Positions 1 through 8,635 of a stretch of DNA of 64,000 bases are shown here, in pieces (positions within the stretch are counted from its first letter, which is position 1; every line of letters begins with the position of its first letter). This DNA is from JANYBV01 sp043763155 (lineage in GTDB: Bacteria; Pseudomonadota; Alphaproteobacteria; Rickettsiales; SXRF01), in assembly GCA_043763155.1 (NCBI GenBank), contig JAYULW010000089.1, forward strand, positions 1 through 64,000. Direction: 5' to 3'. The notes beneath the pieces were generated by a model, which ran no database searches, was not told the origin of the DNA, and worked only from the letters and a program-made list of their open reading frames with translations. The position numbers and the translations under genes were made by a program.

Positions 1-2
1 CC

Positions 3-830
3 GGCGGCGGTGAGCATGGCGGCAAATCGTCCGGCGGTGAATCGTCTGGCGGTGAGCATGGCGGCAAATCGTCTTCCGGCGGTGAATCCGGTGGTGCAAC
101 GGGTGGCGCAAGCGGCGGCACGCATGGTGGCAAATCGTCTGGTGGCGGTGAGTCCGGTGGTGCAACCGGCGGCGCATCTGGTGGCGCAAGCGGCGGCACA
201 CATGGTGGCAAATCGTCTGGTGGCGGTGAGTCTGGCGGTGCAACCGGCGGTGAATCTGGCGGCAAGTCCGGCGGTGCAACTGGTGGTAAGCATGGCGGCA
301 AATCGTCCGGTGGCGGTGAGTCCGGTGGTGCAACCGGCGGTGAATCTGGCGGCAAGTCCGGCGGTGCAACTGGCGGCACGCATGGTGGCAAATCGTCTGG
401 TGGCGGTGAGTCTGGTGGCGCAACCAGCGGTGGTGAATCCAGCGGTGGCAAGCATGGTGGCAAATCGTCTGGTGGCGGTGAGTCCGGCGGCGCAACGGGT
501 GGCGCAACCAGCGGCGGTGAATCCAGCGGTGGCAAGCACGGTGGTAAATCCTCCGGCGGCGGCGAATCCGGCGGTGCAACCGGTGGTGCAACGGGCGGCG
601 AATCTGGCGGCAAGTCCGGCGGCGCAACTGGCGGCGCTACGGGTGGTGCAACTGGTGGTGCAACGGGCGGCAAGCACGGTGGTAAATCCTCCGGCGGCGG
701 CGAATCCGGTGGTGCAACCGGTGGTGCAACGGGTGGCGAATCTGGCGGCAAGTCCGGCGGTGCGACGGGCGGCAAGTCCGGTGGTGCAACGGGCGGAAAG
801 CAAGGTGGCAAACAGGGCGGTAAAGGCTCT
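3..830 (+). repeat. In-frame tandem degenerate repeats (GG-X-X coding)
   Basis: DNA coding HGGKSSGG/ESGGATGG units recurs with variable spacing, nine HGGKSS copies in the visible part. Copies differ mostly at third positions, which argues for old, selected protein repeats plus local duplication rather than a recent perfect satellite. The low complexity also keeps the other frames open for long stretches. Confidence 0.8.
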
Positions 831-2165
831 GGTGGCAAGACTTCTTCCGGTGGTTCCACAACCAACAATGATTGCTGGGCTGGCAGTTGCCAAAACAAGG
901 TCATAAGCTATCAGAACTACTATTCGACCGCGGTGCCGAACAATGACGGCACCTGGCCGGCATGCCCTGGCGCACCTACCTGGTGGCCGACCAAGGATGA
1001 AGTAGCCTGGCATCCCCTGGCGAAGACCGACGGTTCTTGTAAGATGAACTCGACGCTCTGCTACTATGCAACATGCGCCAGTGGTAAGATTTCCATTGGG
1101 CAGACGGCAGAGTCCTTACAGAAAGATTGTCCTGAGAAGTTCTACACAACGGGTCCCGACGCTAAGCGCGCCGCGACCAATCAGGAAACCTTTGGTGGCG
1201 CCAACGACAATACTTGCGCTAAAGGCACTGTTGAGTGCTGGAAGCCCGTATGTAAGTCGGGTGTTGCCCAAGCTGTGAGCGTCTTTGACCCTAGCGGCCT
1301 GTGCACGACTGGTACGTTCCGTAACCAGAAAGTGGCAGCCTCCAAGGCACAAAAAGGTGAGTTCACCGATAACGACAACACCTGCGGCCAGACCTCTTCT
1401 GGTGGCGCAACTGGCGGCGCAACCGGTGGGACGACCACTGGTGGTAAAGCTACTGGCGGCAAAGGCAGTGGTGGCCGGGCTGGCAAGTCCTCTTCCGGTG
1501 GCACTGCCACTGGCGGGACGACTGGCAGCGGTGGTAGCCAAAGCGCTAACAGCACTGGTGGCAAGACTTCTTCCGGCGGCAGGGCTGGCAAGTCTTCCAG
1601 CGGCGGCAAAGCGGGCAAGTCTTCCGGCGGTAAAGCTGAAGGCGTGACCACTTCCGGTGGCGGCAGCAGTGGCGGCACGACGTCTACGGGCGGCAAAGCC
1701 GGGGCGGGCAAGTCCTCTTCCGGCGGCAGCAGCAGCAACAGCAAGTCTTCTTCGGGCGGCGGCGATAGCGCACCCGTGAGCTGTCTTGGCGTTGTGTGCA
1801 TCAAAACGGTCGTGACGAATGTTGACGATGCTAAACCGTTCCTCGGCTCGTGTAATGTGCCGACGCATGGTCTGGCTGCGACAACAGAAGATCAGGACAG
1901 GTTGGCAGCCGAGCTGGCCGTTGCTGATCACCCGCGTGCCAAGTTCTATCTGGATGACGGCTCGTGCGTAGGTTCTCCTAAGGGCGGCGCAGGCCGTGCC
2001 GACAAGCAACCTGCAGGCCGTGCAACCCCCGCACCTGACACCACCACCGCTCCTGCGCAAAGCGCGCCGAAGCACAAGGGTGTCGGCCATGGTGTGAAGC
2101 ATGGTAGCAAGGGCGACAAGGTCAGCATGAACGGTGCTGACACTGACACGGTTGCCGTGAACTAA
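3..2165 (+). CDS. Gly-rich repetitive surface-type protein, 5' partial
   Basis: The reading frame is open from the left edge of the window (codons start at base 3), so the true start lies outside. The visible 720 residues begin with about 275 residues of GG-X-X tetrads in which HGGKSS blocks recur nine times between SGGATGG and ESGGKSGG units. Two non-repetitive, Cys- and Trp-containing segments follow (bases about 855-1395 and 1770-1975), separated by a second Gly/Ser/Lys-rich stretch and closed by an Ala/Pro/Thr tail ending near a Lys/His-rich segment. The composition suggests an exported cell-surface, adhesin-like or matrix protein, but no family is recognised and no signal peptide can be seen because the N-terminus is missing. 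The Cys pairs (for example CWAGSC, CYYATC) could form disulfides outside the cytoplasm. Frame choice is secure: only this frame continues from repeats into the globular parts. Confidence 0.8.
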   Translation, partial: GGGEHGGKSSGGESSGGEHGGKSSSGGESGGATGGASGGTHGGKSSGGGESGGATGGASGGASGGTHGGKSSGGGESGGATGGESGGKSGGATGGKHGGKSSGGGESGGATGGESGGKSGGATGGTHGGKSSGGGESGGATSGGESSGGKHGGKSSGGGESGGATGGATSGGESSGGKHGGKSSGGGESGGATGGATGGESGGKSGGATGGATGGATGGATGGKHGGKSSGGGESGGATGGATGGESGGKSGGATGGKSGGATGGKQGGKQGGKGSGGKTSSGGSTTNNDCWAGSCQNKVISYQNYYSTAVPNNDGTWPACPGAPTWWPTKDEVAWHPLAKTDGSCKMNSTLCYYATCASGKISIGQTAESLQKDCPEKFYTTGPDAKRAATNQETFGGANDNTCAKGTVECWKPVCKSGVAQAVSVFDPSGLCTTGTFRNQKVAASKAQKGEFTDNDNTCGQTSSGGATGGATGGTTTGGKATGGKGSGGRAGKSSSGGTATGGTTGSGGSQSANSTGGKTSSGGRAGKSSSGGKAGKSSGGKAEGVTTSGGGSSGGTTSTGGKAGAGKSSSGGSSSNSKSSSGGGDSAPVSCLGVVCIKTVVTNVDDAKPFLGSCNVPTHGLAATTEDQDRLAAELAVADHPRAKFYLDDGSCVGSPKGGAGRADKQPAGRATPAPDTTTAPAQSAPKHKGVGHGVKHGSKGDKVSMNGADTDTVAVN

Positions 2166-2186
2166 TCACGCAACATTACGACGCAA

Positions 2187-2219
2187 AAAAGGCGCATGGG
2201 ACATCCCCATGCGCCTTTT
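2187..2219 (+). terminator. Rho-independent terminator after the Gly-rich gene
   Basis: A perfect 14-bp inverted repeat (left arm 2187-2200, right arm 2206-2219) encloses a 5-nt loop 21 bases after the stop codon. The right arm ends in TTTT, and the left arm starts with AAAA, so it could also work on the other strand. Confidence 0.8.
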
Positions 2220-2428
2220 GCTTTGGTGGGTTTTGAGAAGCGGTTTGCCCCTGCCCGCACGCGTATTTTTTTTAGCTCAGGGTTTCCGCGGTGTTACATG
2301 AGCTTCTGCAAATAAGCTATTCATATGACTTGCGGAATGATTCTGCATCATGCCTTCACTTAGCACTAGACCACAGGCTTGCGGGATAGTAAAACATAAG
2401 CATAAAAATATAATGGGGGAAACCAAGC

Positions 2429-3259
2429 ATGCTGGATATCGTTGTTTTTCAAAAAGGTGGTGTGGTGATGTATCTGCTGGGCACCATGTCGGTGTACGCA
2501 CTGGCAGTGGTGATCTTCAAGATCGCGCAGTTCCGCAAGGCCAATATTTTTGACCGCAGCTTTATCGAACCGGCCCTTCGCGAAATTAAACAGGGTGACC
2601 GTTCACGGGCCACCAAGACGCTCGCTGGCATTAACGGCCCTATCGCCCGCATCATGCGCGTGACGTTTGAATGCGTGGCCAACCGCGAAATGTCGCAGAA
2701 AAGCAAAGAAGCCGAAATCCTGCGCGTAGGATCGGGCGACATCCGCTATCTGGAATCGCACCTGCGCGGCCTTGAAATGACCGCAAGCGTTGCGCCGCTG
2801 ATGGGTTTGCTCGGCACCGTCATCGGCATGATCTCGTCGTTTTCCAAACTCAGCCTTTCGGGCACACGCGTTGACCCCACGATTCTTGCCGGTGGCATCT
2901 GGGAAGCACTGCTTACCACTGCGGGCGGTTTGACGGTTGCGATTCCTGCGTTAGCTGCACATTATGTGCTTGATGGCATCATTGAAAAGGTGCGCGCAAC
3001 GATGAAAGACGTTTCGGTGCAGATTCTGGCACTCGAAGACGAATTCCGCCGCAACGAGCGGGCGCTGGCTATTGAAGAAGCCAAGCGCGCCGACGTGCAG
3101 CGCCGCGCACAGGAAGAGCTGGACGCGAAAGCCCGCGAAGAAGCCGAAAGCAAAAAGCGCAACGAGGCCGACCAGTGGGCAGAAGCACAACGCAAGAGCG
3201 CGCCGCAGAAAACCTCGACGCTGCATTTGCTCAGCCCCAAATACACGACCGCCGGCTAA
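2429..3259 (+). CDS. exbB: ExbB/TolQ/MotA-family proton channel protein
   Basis: A 276-residue inner-membrane protein of the MotA/TolQ/ExbB family, which forms a proton channel with ExbD and energises TonB. One membrane segment lies near residues 14-32 and the conserved pair of helices near 115-200, with the family signature around SVAPLMGLLGTVIGMI and a second helix GLTVAIPALAAHYVL. Unusually, a charged Lys/Glu/Ala-rich tail of about 80 residues (from about 195) is predicted to be helical or coiled coil. The start is the ATG 9 bases after a GGGGG ribosome site. It is the first gene of exbB-exbD-exbD-tonB-rmlB-rmlA-rmlD, so it could also serve an envelope-biogenesis Tol-like role. The family call is firm; ExbB versus TolQ is decided by the neighbouring TonB. 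Confidence 0.85.
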   Translation: MLDIVVFQKGGVVMYLLGTMSVYALAVVIFKIAQFRKANIFDRSFIEPALREIKQGDRSRATKTLAGINGPIARIMRVTFECVANREMSQKSKEAEILRVGSGDIRYLESHLRGLEMTASVAPLMGLLGTVIGMISSFSKLSLSGTRVDPTILAGGIWEALLTTAGGLTVAIPALAAHYVLDGIIEKVRATMKDVSVQILALEDEFRRNERALAIEEAKRADVQRRAQEELDAKAREEAESKKRNEADQWAEAQRKSAPQKTSTLHLLSPKYTTAG

Positions 3260-3283
3260 TCCCTCGAACCCAGAGTTCCGCCC

Positions 3284-3823
3284 ATGGAATTTGAACGCTC
3301 ATCACGCAAGGTCATCACCCTTCCCCTGACGCCGTTGATTGACGTGATGTTCATTTTGATCATCTTCTTCATGCTCACCAGCTCGTTTATGCGGGTGGAG
3401 TCGCTGGAGCTGAACCTGCCTTCGGTGTCGCCCAGCCCGGCGGTAAAGTCGGATGTGATGCATCTGTTCATCCAGGCCGATGGCAATATGCTGCTGGGCA
3501 AGCGCAGGCTGGACCAGCAGGAACTGACCGAGTCGCTTTCGCGCATGTTCAAGAAAGACCCCGGCACCAAGGTGATGTTGCTTACCGCCGAGGGCGTGAC
3601 CATGCAGCAACTGGTGAATGTGATGGATAATTTGTACCAGGCCGGTGGGCGCAGCTTGTTTGTGCGCAAATGGGAAGCGGCACCTGCTGAGGCGATGGTG
3701 AAGCCGGGTGCGGTTGAGCTGTGGACGCCGGGCACGGCCCCTGCCCCCGATGCTGCGGCGCCCGCTATTGTGGCCCCTGCTATTGTGGCACCTGTGGCAA
3801 CTCCTGTGAAGGGAGCGAAATAA
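3284..3823 (+). CDS. exbD: ExbD/TolR-family protein (first copy)
   Basis: A 179-residue single-pass membrane protein with a short cytoplasmic N-terminus, one transmembrane helix at about residues 17-38 and a periplasmic domain. The helix carries the conserved proton-relay aspartate (D20 in LTPLIDVMF). The C-terminal 30 residues are Ala/Pro/Val rich with a short duplicated APAIV unit, absent from ordinary ExbD. It lies 24 bases after exbB, and its TAA stop overlaps the next ATG as TAATG, implying coupled translation with a second ExbD. ExbB-ExbD pairs use the proton motive force to drive TonB. Confidence 0.88.
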   Translation: MEFERSSRKVITLPLTPLIDVMFILIIFFMLTSSFMRVESLELNLPSVSPSPAVKSDVMHLFIQADGNMLLGKRRLDQQELTESLSRMFKKDPGTKVMLLTAEGVTMQQLVNVMDNLYQAGGRSLFVRKWEAAPAEAMVKPGAVELWTPGTAPAPDAAAPAIVAPAIVAPVATPVKGAK

Positions 3824-4239
3824 TGGAATTCCAGCGCACACGCCGCAAGGCACCTGTTATCAGCCTGATTCCGATGATTGACGTGTCCATGTTCCTGCTG
3901 ATCTTTTTCATGGTGGCTGGCTCGATTGAAAAATTTGAAATCATCCCCGTGGACCCGCCAGTAGCGCAGAGCGGCAAGCTGATGGATGAGGGCCATGTGG
4001 TGATTATGCTGGGCCGTCATGAGGAAATTATCGTGGGCGACGAAATCGTGCCCATGGAGCAGATGCAGAAAATGCTGTCGGAAGACCTGACCGCCAACCC
4101 CAACAAGGTGGTGACGATCAAGGCGGACGCAACCGTATCGGCCAACCGCACCATCGAAGTGATGGATGCGATCAAGGCGGCGGGCGGCAAGAATCTTTCC
4201 ATTGTGACCCAGTCGAAGGCGCTTTTGCATGTGGAATAA
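3823..4239 (+). CDS. exbD: ExbD/TolR-family protein (second copy)
   Basis: A 138-residue paralogue of the preceding ExbD, starting identically with MEF and a basic stretch before one helix (about 17-37) with the key aspartate D20 in LIPMIDVSMF. The periplasmic part is typical of ExbD/TolR and ends without the Ala/Pro tail of the first copy. The start at 3823 is fixed by TAATG overlap with the upstream stop. A longer in-frame start at 3721 would lie inside the first exbD and is not needed. Two tandem exbD genes before tonB suggest a heteromeric ExbD complement or two accessory complexes. Confidence 0.88.
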   Translation: MEFQRTRRKAPVISLIPMIDVSMFLLIFFMVAGSIEKFEIIPVDPPVAQSGKLMDEGHVVIMLGRHEEIIVGDEIVPMEQMQKMLSEDLTANPNKVVTIKADATVSANRTIEVMDAIKAAGGKNLSIVTQSKALLHVE

Positions 4240-5074
4240 GCTGAATTTCAAAAAGCCGGTGGCAGCGGCAGCCGTGCCTGAGGCGGCGGTGCTGCCTGCG
4301 CTGGGCGGGCAGCCGGAATATCTGGACCAGAAATTTTTCGGGGCGACGCTTGCTGCGGCCATGATCGTGCATCTGATGGGGCTTTATGTGTGGTACATCA
4401 TGCCTTCGATGGAGGTGGTGGATATTCCGGTGCATGCGCTTTCGATTAAGCTGGGCGACGGGGACCCGCTGACGCCGGAAGAAATTGCGGCCAGCCAGCC
4501 GGACGCAGGCAATAATAACGGGGTGGAAAATGCCATCTCGCAAGCAGTGACGGCGGAAGATGCAACGGCCGCTAAGTCGGCTATTTCCAACATGGAAAAG
4601 GCGCTGACTTCGGAAAGCGACCCGGTGGACCAAGCCATGGATAAGGCGTTGGCGGGTGCGGGCAATGATTTGCTGATTCAGGAATCGCGCAAGCTTTCGT
4701 CGGCGGCGAAGCAATTTGTGCGCACCAATAATGTGCAGGCGAAGGGTTCGGCGCGGGGCAACAGCACCGCCAAAGACGCCGAGCTGATGTCGCGCTATGA
4801 GCAGCTAATTTCGCAGTGGATCGAGAAGTTCAAGCAATACCCGATGGACGCGCGTGTGCAGGGGTTGCAGGGCGAAACGGTGGTGCGCATCCGCATAGAC
4901 CGCATGGGCAATATCCGCTATTACATCCTTGAGCATTCCACGGGCAGCCAAGTGCTGGACCGCGCGGCCATTGACATGGTGCGCCGGGCGAACCCCGTGC
5001 CGTCGGTGCCCAACGACTACCCCAAGGCCGACCTGATTGAATTTCTGATTCCGGTCAATTTCCACCTCCAATGA
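4229..5074 (+). CDS. tonB: TonB-family energy transducer
   Basis: A 281-residue protein with a cytoplasmic N-terminus, one membrane helix at about residues 36-60, a periplasmic spacer and a C-terminal TonB domain (about 190-281) showing the family pattern YP..A...GLQGE.VVRIRID..G followed by LDRAAIDMVRRANPVP. The spacer is acidic and Ala-rich instead of the usual Pro-rich Glu-Pro/Lys-Pro linker. It spans the periplasm to energise outer-membrane transporters. It overlaps the end of the second exbD by 11 bases and its stop overlaps the rmlB start as ATGA. No TonB-dependent receptor is present in the window, so the substrate is unknown. Confidence 0.85.
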   Translation: MWNKLNFKKPVAAAAVPEAAVLPALGGQPEYLDQKFFGATLAAAMIVHLMGLYVWYIMPSMEVVDIPVHALSIKLGDGDPLTPEEIAASQPDAGNNNGVENAISQAVTAEDATAAKSAISNMEKALTSESDPVDQAMDKALAGAGNDLLIQESRKLSSAAKQFVRTNNVQAKGSARGNSTAKDAELMSRYEQLISQWIEKFKQYPMDARVQGLQGETVVRIRIDRMGNIRYYILEHSTGSQVLDRAAIDMVRRANPVPSVPNDYPKADLIEFLIPVNFHLQ

Positions 5075-6069
5075 GTGGACCTGCACACCTTCTTGTTACG
5101 GGCGGCGCCGGGTTTATCGGCAGCTGCTTTGCTGCGCTTGCCGTTTCGAAGGGTGCGAAGGTGACGGTGCTGGACGCGCTGACTTATGCGGGCGGACGGG
5201 ATAATCTGGAAGGGGTGGATTGCCAGCTGGTGGTGGGTAGCATTACCGACGGGGTGCTGGTTTCAAAGATTTTGCGCGGAGGCATTACGCATGTGATTAA
5301 TTTCGCGGCGGAGTCGCATGTTGATAATTCGATTGCCTCGCCCTATGCGTTTATTGATACGAATATCGGGGGCACGTTTGAGCTGCTGGAAGCGCTTCGC
5401 CCGGTGCCGGGGGTGCGGTTTTTGCAGGTGTCTACCGATGAGGTGTATGGCTCCCTTGGCAAGACGGGTAAGTTTTCCGAGGCTTCTGCTTTTGCGCCTA
5501 ACTCGCCCTACTCCGCCAGCAAAGCTGCGGCGGATCATCTGGTGCGGGCATGGGGAAAGACCTACGGGCTGAAGGTGATTACAACGCATTGCAGCAATAA
5601 TTATGGGCCGAGGCAGCATCCGGAAAAGTTGATTCCGACCATGATTCTGGCAGCGCTTGCGGGCAGCCCCCTGCCCGTTTATGGCGATGGGAAAAATGTG
5701 CGGGAATGGCTGCATGTGGAGGACCATTGCGAGGGACTTTGGCTGGCGCTGATGAACGGCGAGCCGGGCGCGGTGTATCATTTCGGCGGTGGGGATGAGG
5801 TGGAAAATATTGCGCTGGTGCAGGCGTTGTGTGCGATTTTAGATACGAAACGCCCGCTGGGTTCGGGGAGTTATGCCGACCTGATCGGGTTTGTGACGGA
5901 CAGGCCGGGGCATGACAGGCGCTATGCGATTGATGATTCGGCGACGCGAAATGCGCTGGGGTTTTCGCCTAAACGCTCGCTGAGCGCGGGGCTTGAGGCG
6001 ACGGTGGATTGGTATTTGGCGCATGAGGGCTGGACCTCGCGCAGGCAAGTTACAAAGGGGATAGCATGA
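5071..6069 (+). CDS. rmlB: dTDP-glucose 4,6-dehydratase
   Basis: A 332-residue extended short-chain dehydrogenase that converts dTDP-glucose to dTDP-4-keto-6-deoxyglucose, the second step of dTDP-L-rhamnose and related sugar synthesis. The NAD-binding TGGAGFIGS motif is at residues 10-18, the substrate-contacting STDEVYGS segment near 121-128, and the catalytic YxxxK pair at about Y147/K151. Length is at the short end of the family. The start codon overlaps the tonB stop (ATGA), and its own stop overlaps rmlA in the same way. Together with rmlA and rmlD it should feed O-antigen, capsule or glycoprotein assembly. Confidence 0.93.
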   Translation: MSGPAHLLVTGGAGFIGSCFAALAVSKGAKVTVLDALTYAGGRDNLEGVDCQLVVGSITDGVLVSKILRGGITHVINFAAESHVDNSIASPYAFIDTNIGGTFELLEALRPVPGVRFLQVSTDEVYGSLGKTGKFSEASAFAPNSPYSASKAAADHLVRAWGKTYGLKVITTHCSNNYGPRQHPEKLIPTMILAALAGSPLPVYGDGKNVREWLHVEDHCEGLWLALMNGEPGAVYHFGGGDEVENIALVQALCAILDTKRPLGSGSYADLIGFVTDRPGHDRRYAIDDSATRNALGFSPKRSLSAGLEATVDWYLAHEGWTSRRQVTKGIA

Positions 6070-6929
6070 AGGGTATCATTCTCGCGGGCGGATCTGGCAC
6101 GCGCTTAGCGCCGATGACCGCAGCCATCAGCAAACAATTACTGCCAATTTACGATAAGCCGATGCTGTATTACCCGCTGTCCACGCTGATGCTGGCGGGG
6201 ATACGCGAGGTGCTAGTGATTTCCACACCGCGCGATTTGCCGATGATTCAGGCGTTGCTGGGCGACGGTTCGAGCTGGGGCATGGCGTTTTCGTATCAGG
6301 TGCAGCCGGAGCCGAAGGGCATTGCGCAGGCGTTTATTTTGGGCAGGGAATTTATTGGCAACAGCCCGGTGTGCCTTATCCTTGGCGATAATATTTTTTA
6401 TGGCGAAACGCTGGGGCAGCAGCTGGCGGGCGCGGCAGCGCTTACGCAGGGCGGGCAGATTTTTGCGTACCGGGTGCGCGACGCGCAGCGCTACGGGGTG
6501 ATCGAGATGGACGGCAAGGGCAAGGTGCTTTCGATTGAGGAAAAGCCCAAAATGCCGAAATCTTCGCTGGCGGTGACGGGCATTTATTTTTATGGGCCGG
6601 ATGTGGTTTCGGTTGCGCAAGAGCTGGCGCCTTCGGCGCGCGGGGAGCTGGAAATTACGGACGTCAACAACCACTATTTAAAGGCGGGCACGCTTTCGGC
6701 GCGGCTGCTGGGCCGGGGAACCGCGTGGCTGGATACGGGCACGCCGGACTCGCTGCTGGCGGCGTCGCAGTTTGTGCAGACGATTGAAGCGCGGCAGGGG
6801 CTTAAGGTTGCATGCCTTGAGGAGGTTGCGTTTACCAAGGGGTTTATTGACGCGGTGCAGCTGGCAAAGCTTGCGGCGCAGTATGGCAGCAATGATTACG
6901 GCGCGTATTTGCGCCAGCTTCTGGCATGA
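6066..6929 (+). CDS. rmlA: Glucose-1-phosphate thymidylyltransferase
   Basis: A 287-residue cytoplasmic nucleotidyltransferase joining glucose-1-phosphate and dTTP to give dTDP-glucose, the entry step to dTDP-deoxysugars. The nucleotide-binding loop GGSGTRL is at residues 8-14, with the family segments PIYDKPMLYYPLS and LILGDNIFYG following and EEKP near 160. Length matches the family (about 290). It overlaps rmlB and rmlD by ATGA, so the three genes are one translational unit. Confidence 0.95.
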   Translation: MKGIILAGGSGTRLAPMTAAISKQLLPIYDKPMLYYPLSTLMLAGIREVLVISTPRDLPMIQALLGDGSSWGMAFSYQVQPEPKGIAQAFILGREFIGNSPVCLILGDNIFYGETLGQQLAGAAALTQGGQIFAYRVRDAQRYGVIEMDGKGKVLSIEEKPKMPKSSLAVTGIYFYGPDVVSVAQELAPSARGELEITDVNNHYLKAGTLSARLLGRGTAWLDTGTPDSLLAASQFVQTIEARQGLKVACLEEVAFTKGFIDAVQLAKLAAQYGSNDYGAYLRQLLA

Positions 6930-7810
6930 GCGCACCTTTTCTAGTACTGGGCAAGGACGGGCTGGTGGGGCATGCGCTGTGCGCGCTTTTGGGCGCGCGG
7001 GCGGTGGGGCTTTCGCACAGCGACTGCGACCTGACGGGCGTCGGGTTTTTGAATACGGTGGATGAGGCTTTTACGGCGCGGCCCTTTTCGGCGGTGATTA
7101 ATGCGGCGGCGTATACGCGCGTGGATGCGGCCGAAGAGGAAGATAGCGGGAATCTGCTGCGGGTGAATGCCGTTGCGCCGGGGGAAATTGCGAAATGGTG
7201 CGCGAAGATGGGCATTCCGCTGGTGCATTTTTCGACGGATTATGTGTTTGACGGCAGTGGTGAAACGCCGTGGAAAGAGAGCGACACCCCTGCCCCGCTG
7301 AGCGCCTATGGCATGAGCAAACTGGCGGGTGAGCGGGCGATTGAGGCGGCGGGCGGCAAACACCTGATCGTGCGCACCTCATGGGTGTATGCGGAGCGGG
7401 GGAATAATTTTTTTATGACCATGCGCAAGCTAATGCGGGAGCGCGAGGTTTTGCGGGTGGTTGATGACCAGATTGGCGCGCCGACCTATGCCGGGCATCT
7501 GGCGGCGGCGGTGCTGGAGGCGTTGGAACATGCGCTGGCAACAGCGGAATTCCCAAGTGGGGTGTATCACCTCGCGCAGGGCGGAAGCGTGAGCTGGTGC
7601 GGGTTTGCACGCGCCATACTGGCGCAGGAACATGCCGTGATGTGCAAAGAAATTGCGGCCATTGCGTCGCAGGAATATGTGAGCAAGGCGGTAAGGCCGC
7701 TGAATTCGCGGCTGGATTGCAGCAAGGCGCGAAGCGTGCTGGGCGTGGTTATGCCTGCGTGGGAAGATGGGCTGGGGGCGTGTTTTGCGGCCTCACGCTG
7801 GCCAGCTTAA
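6926..7810 (+). CDS. rmlD: dTDP-4-dehydrorhamnose reductase
   Basis: A 294-residue NAD(P)H-dependent reductase carrying out the last step of dTDP-L-rhamnose synthesis. It shows an N-terminal Rossmann fold, the INAAAYTRVDAAE segment, STDYVFDG and the YGMSKLAGE catalytic Tyr/Lys pair. The epimerase gene rmlC that normally works between RmlB and RmlD is absent, so either rmlC lies elsewhere or the reductase acts on a different 4-keto sugar. The 3' end overlaps the convergent glycosyltransferase gene by 18 bases. Confidence 0.92.
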   Translation: MSAPFLVLGKDGLVGHALCALLGARAVGLSHSDCDLTGVGFLNTVDEAFTARPFSAVINAAAYTRVDAAEEEDSGNLLRVNAVAPGEIAKWCAKMGIPLVHFSTDYVFDGSGETPWKESDTPAPLSAYGMSKLAGERAIEAAGGKHLIVRTSWVYAERGNNFFMTMRKLMREREVLRVVDDQIGAPTYAGHLAAAVLEALEHALATAEFPSGVYHLAQGGSVSWCGFARAILAQEHAVMCKEIAAIASQEYVSKAVRPLNSRLDCSKARSVLGVVMPAWEDGLGACFAASRWPA

Positions 7811-8635
7811 TTTCATTAATTCGCTGAAGGTGATGTGTTCGCCGCGCTCAAGGGCGCTTGCGTACTGGGCTTCGACATTCAAAGATATTTGCAGGAATTC
7901 GCGCAAAGCCGCGATGGCGTTTGGGTTGGTCAGGCCCAGTGTGCCTGCGTCGAGGCGGGCCAAAATATCGTGCTTGGCAGCGATATAGCGCGGAGGAGCG
8001 GCTTTGCCGGTGGAGAGGGAATTGTGGGTGTAGATGTATTCGTGGAGGATGTCGTTGATATGGTAGGCGTGGGTGGCGTCGTTGAAGGCTTTGAAGGTGA
8101 ACATGAGGTCGTTTAAGACGGGCATGTCTTCAGGCCATTGGGCGTGGATGCGGGTTTTGTCGAAGACCAGCATGGCGTGCGAGGTGTAGTGCAGGCGCAA
8201 ATATTGGGCGGGCGTGAGGGAGCCGCTTTTGGCGGCGGTGCCGGAAAGGGCAATGTCGCGGGGGGCGTATTCCGTATATTCAACATAGCGCAAGGGGCCG
8301 ACGCAGAGGGAGTGTTCGCGGGCGAGAGGCACGGTGCGCTTGAGTTTTTCGGGGTAGAAACGGTCGTCGGCATCCAGCATGGCGATGATGGGGGACTGGG
8401 CTTGGGTGAGGCCCACGTTTCGGGCGTGGGACGCGCCAGTGGCGGTGGCGCCCGTGGTCAGGTGGCGGATGCGGGCGTCTTTGTGCAGGAGGCTTGCATA
8501 GTCGGTTCCGTCATCGGAGATGATGAGGGCTTCCCAGTTGGTGAGGGTTTGGCGGGTGAGGCTTTCGACCGCGCGGGCAATGGTTTTTTGCGCGTTATAG
8601 GCGGGGATGATGACGCTTACGGCGGGAGACGACAC
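7793..8635 (-). CDS. Family 2 glycosyltransferase
   Basis: A 280-residue GT-A fold transferase. The N-terminal VSVIIPAYNAQKTIARAV segment, the ISDDGT motif and the LDADDRF metal-binding DxD-type motif are characteristic of GT2 enzymes that add sugars from nucleotide donors to cell-envelope glycans. No membrane helices are visible. The start is a GTG overlapping the folB stop (TAGTG). It is the last gene of the panC-pyrE-SDR-folB set and faces rmlD, so it may use the Rml products, but donor and acceptor are unknown. Confidence 0.85.
   Translation of the reverse strand: MSSPAVSVIIPAYNAQKTIARAVESLTRQTLTNWEALIISDDGTDYASLLHKDARIRHLTTGATATGASHARNVGLTQAQSPIIAMLDADDRFYPEKLKRTVPLAREHSLCVGPLRYVEYTEYAPRDIALSGTAAKSGSLTPAQYLRLHYTSHAMLVFDKTRIHAQWPEDMPVLNDLMFTFKAFNDATHAYHINDILHEYIYTHNSLSTGKAAPPRYIAAKHDILARLDAGTLGLTNPNAIAALREFLQISLNVEAQYASALERGEHITFSELMKLSWPA

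Noticed and set aside
3..830. CRISPR array in the repeat region.
   Set aside because: Repeats are protein-coding, degenerate and without spacers.
10..906. A 298-residue Ala/Val/Asn-rich open frame over the repeats.
   Set aside because: Alternative frame of the Gly-rich repeats; only the frame continuing to 2165 joins the Cys-containing segments.
1116..2102. A 328-residue antisense open frame.
   Set aside because: Open only because of low-complexity repeat DNA; no ribosome site or family pattern.
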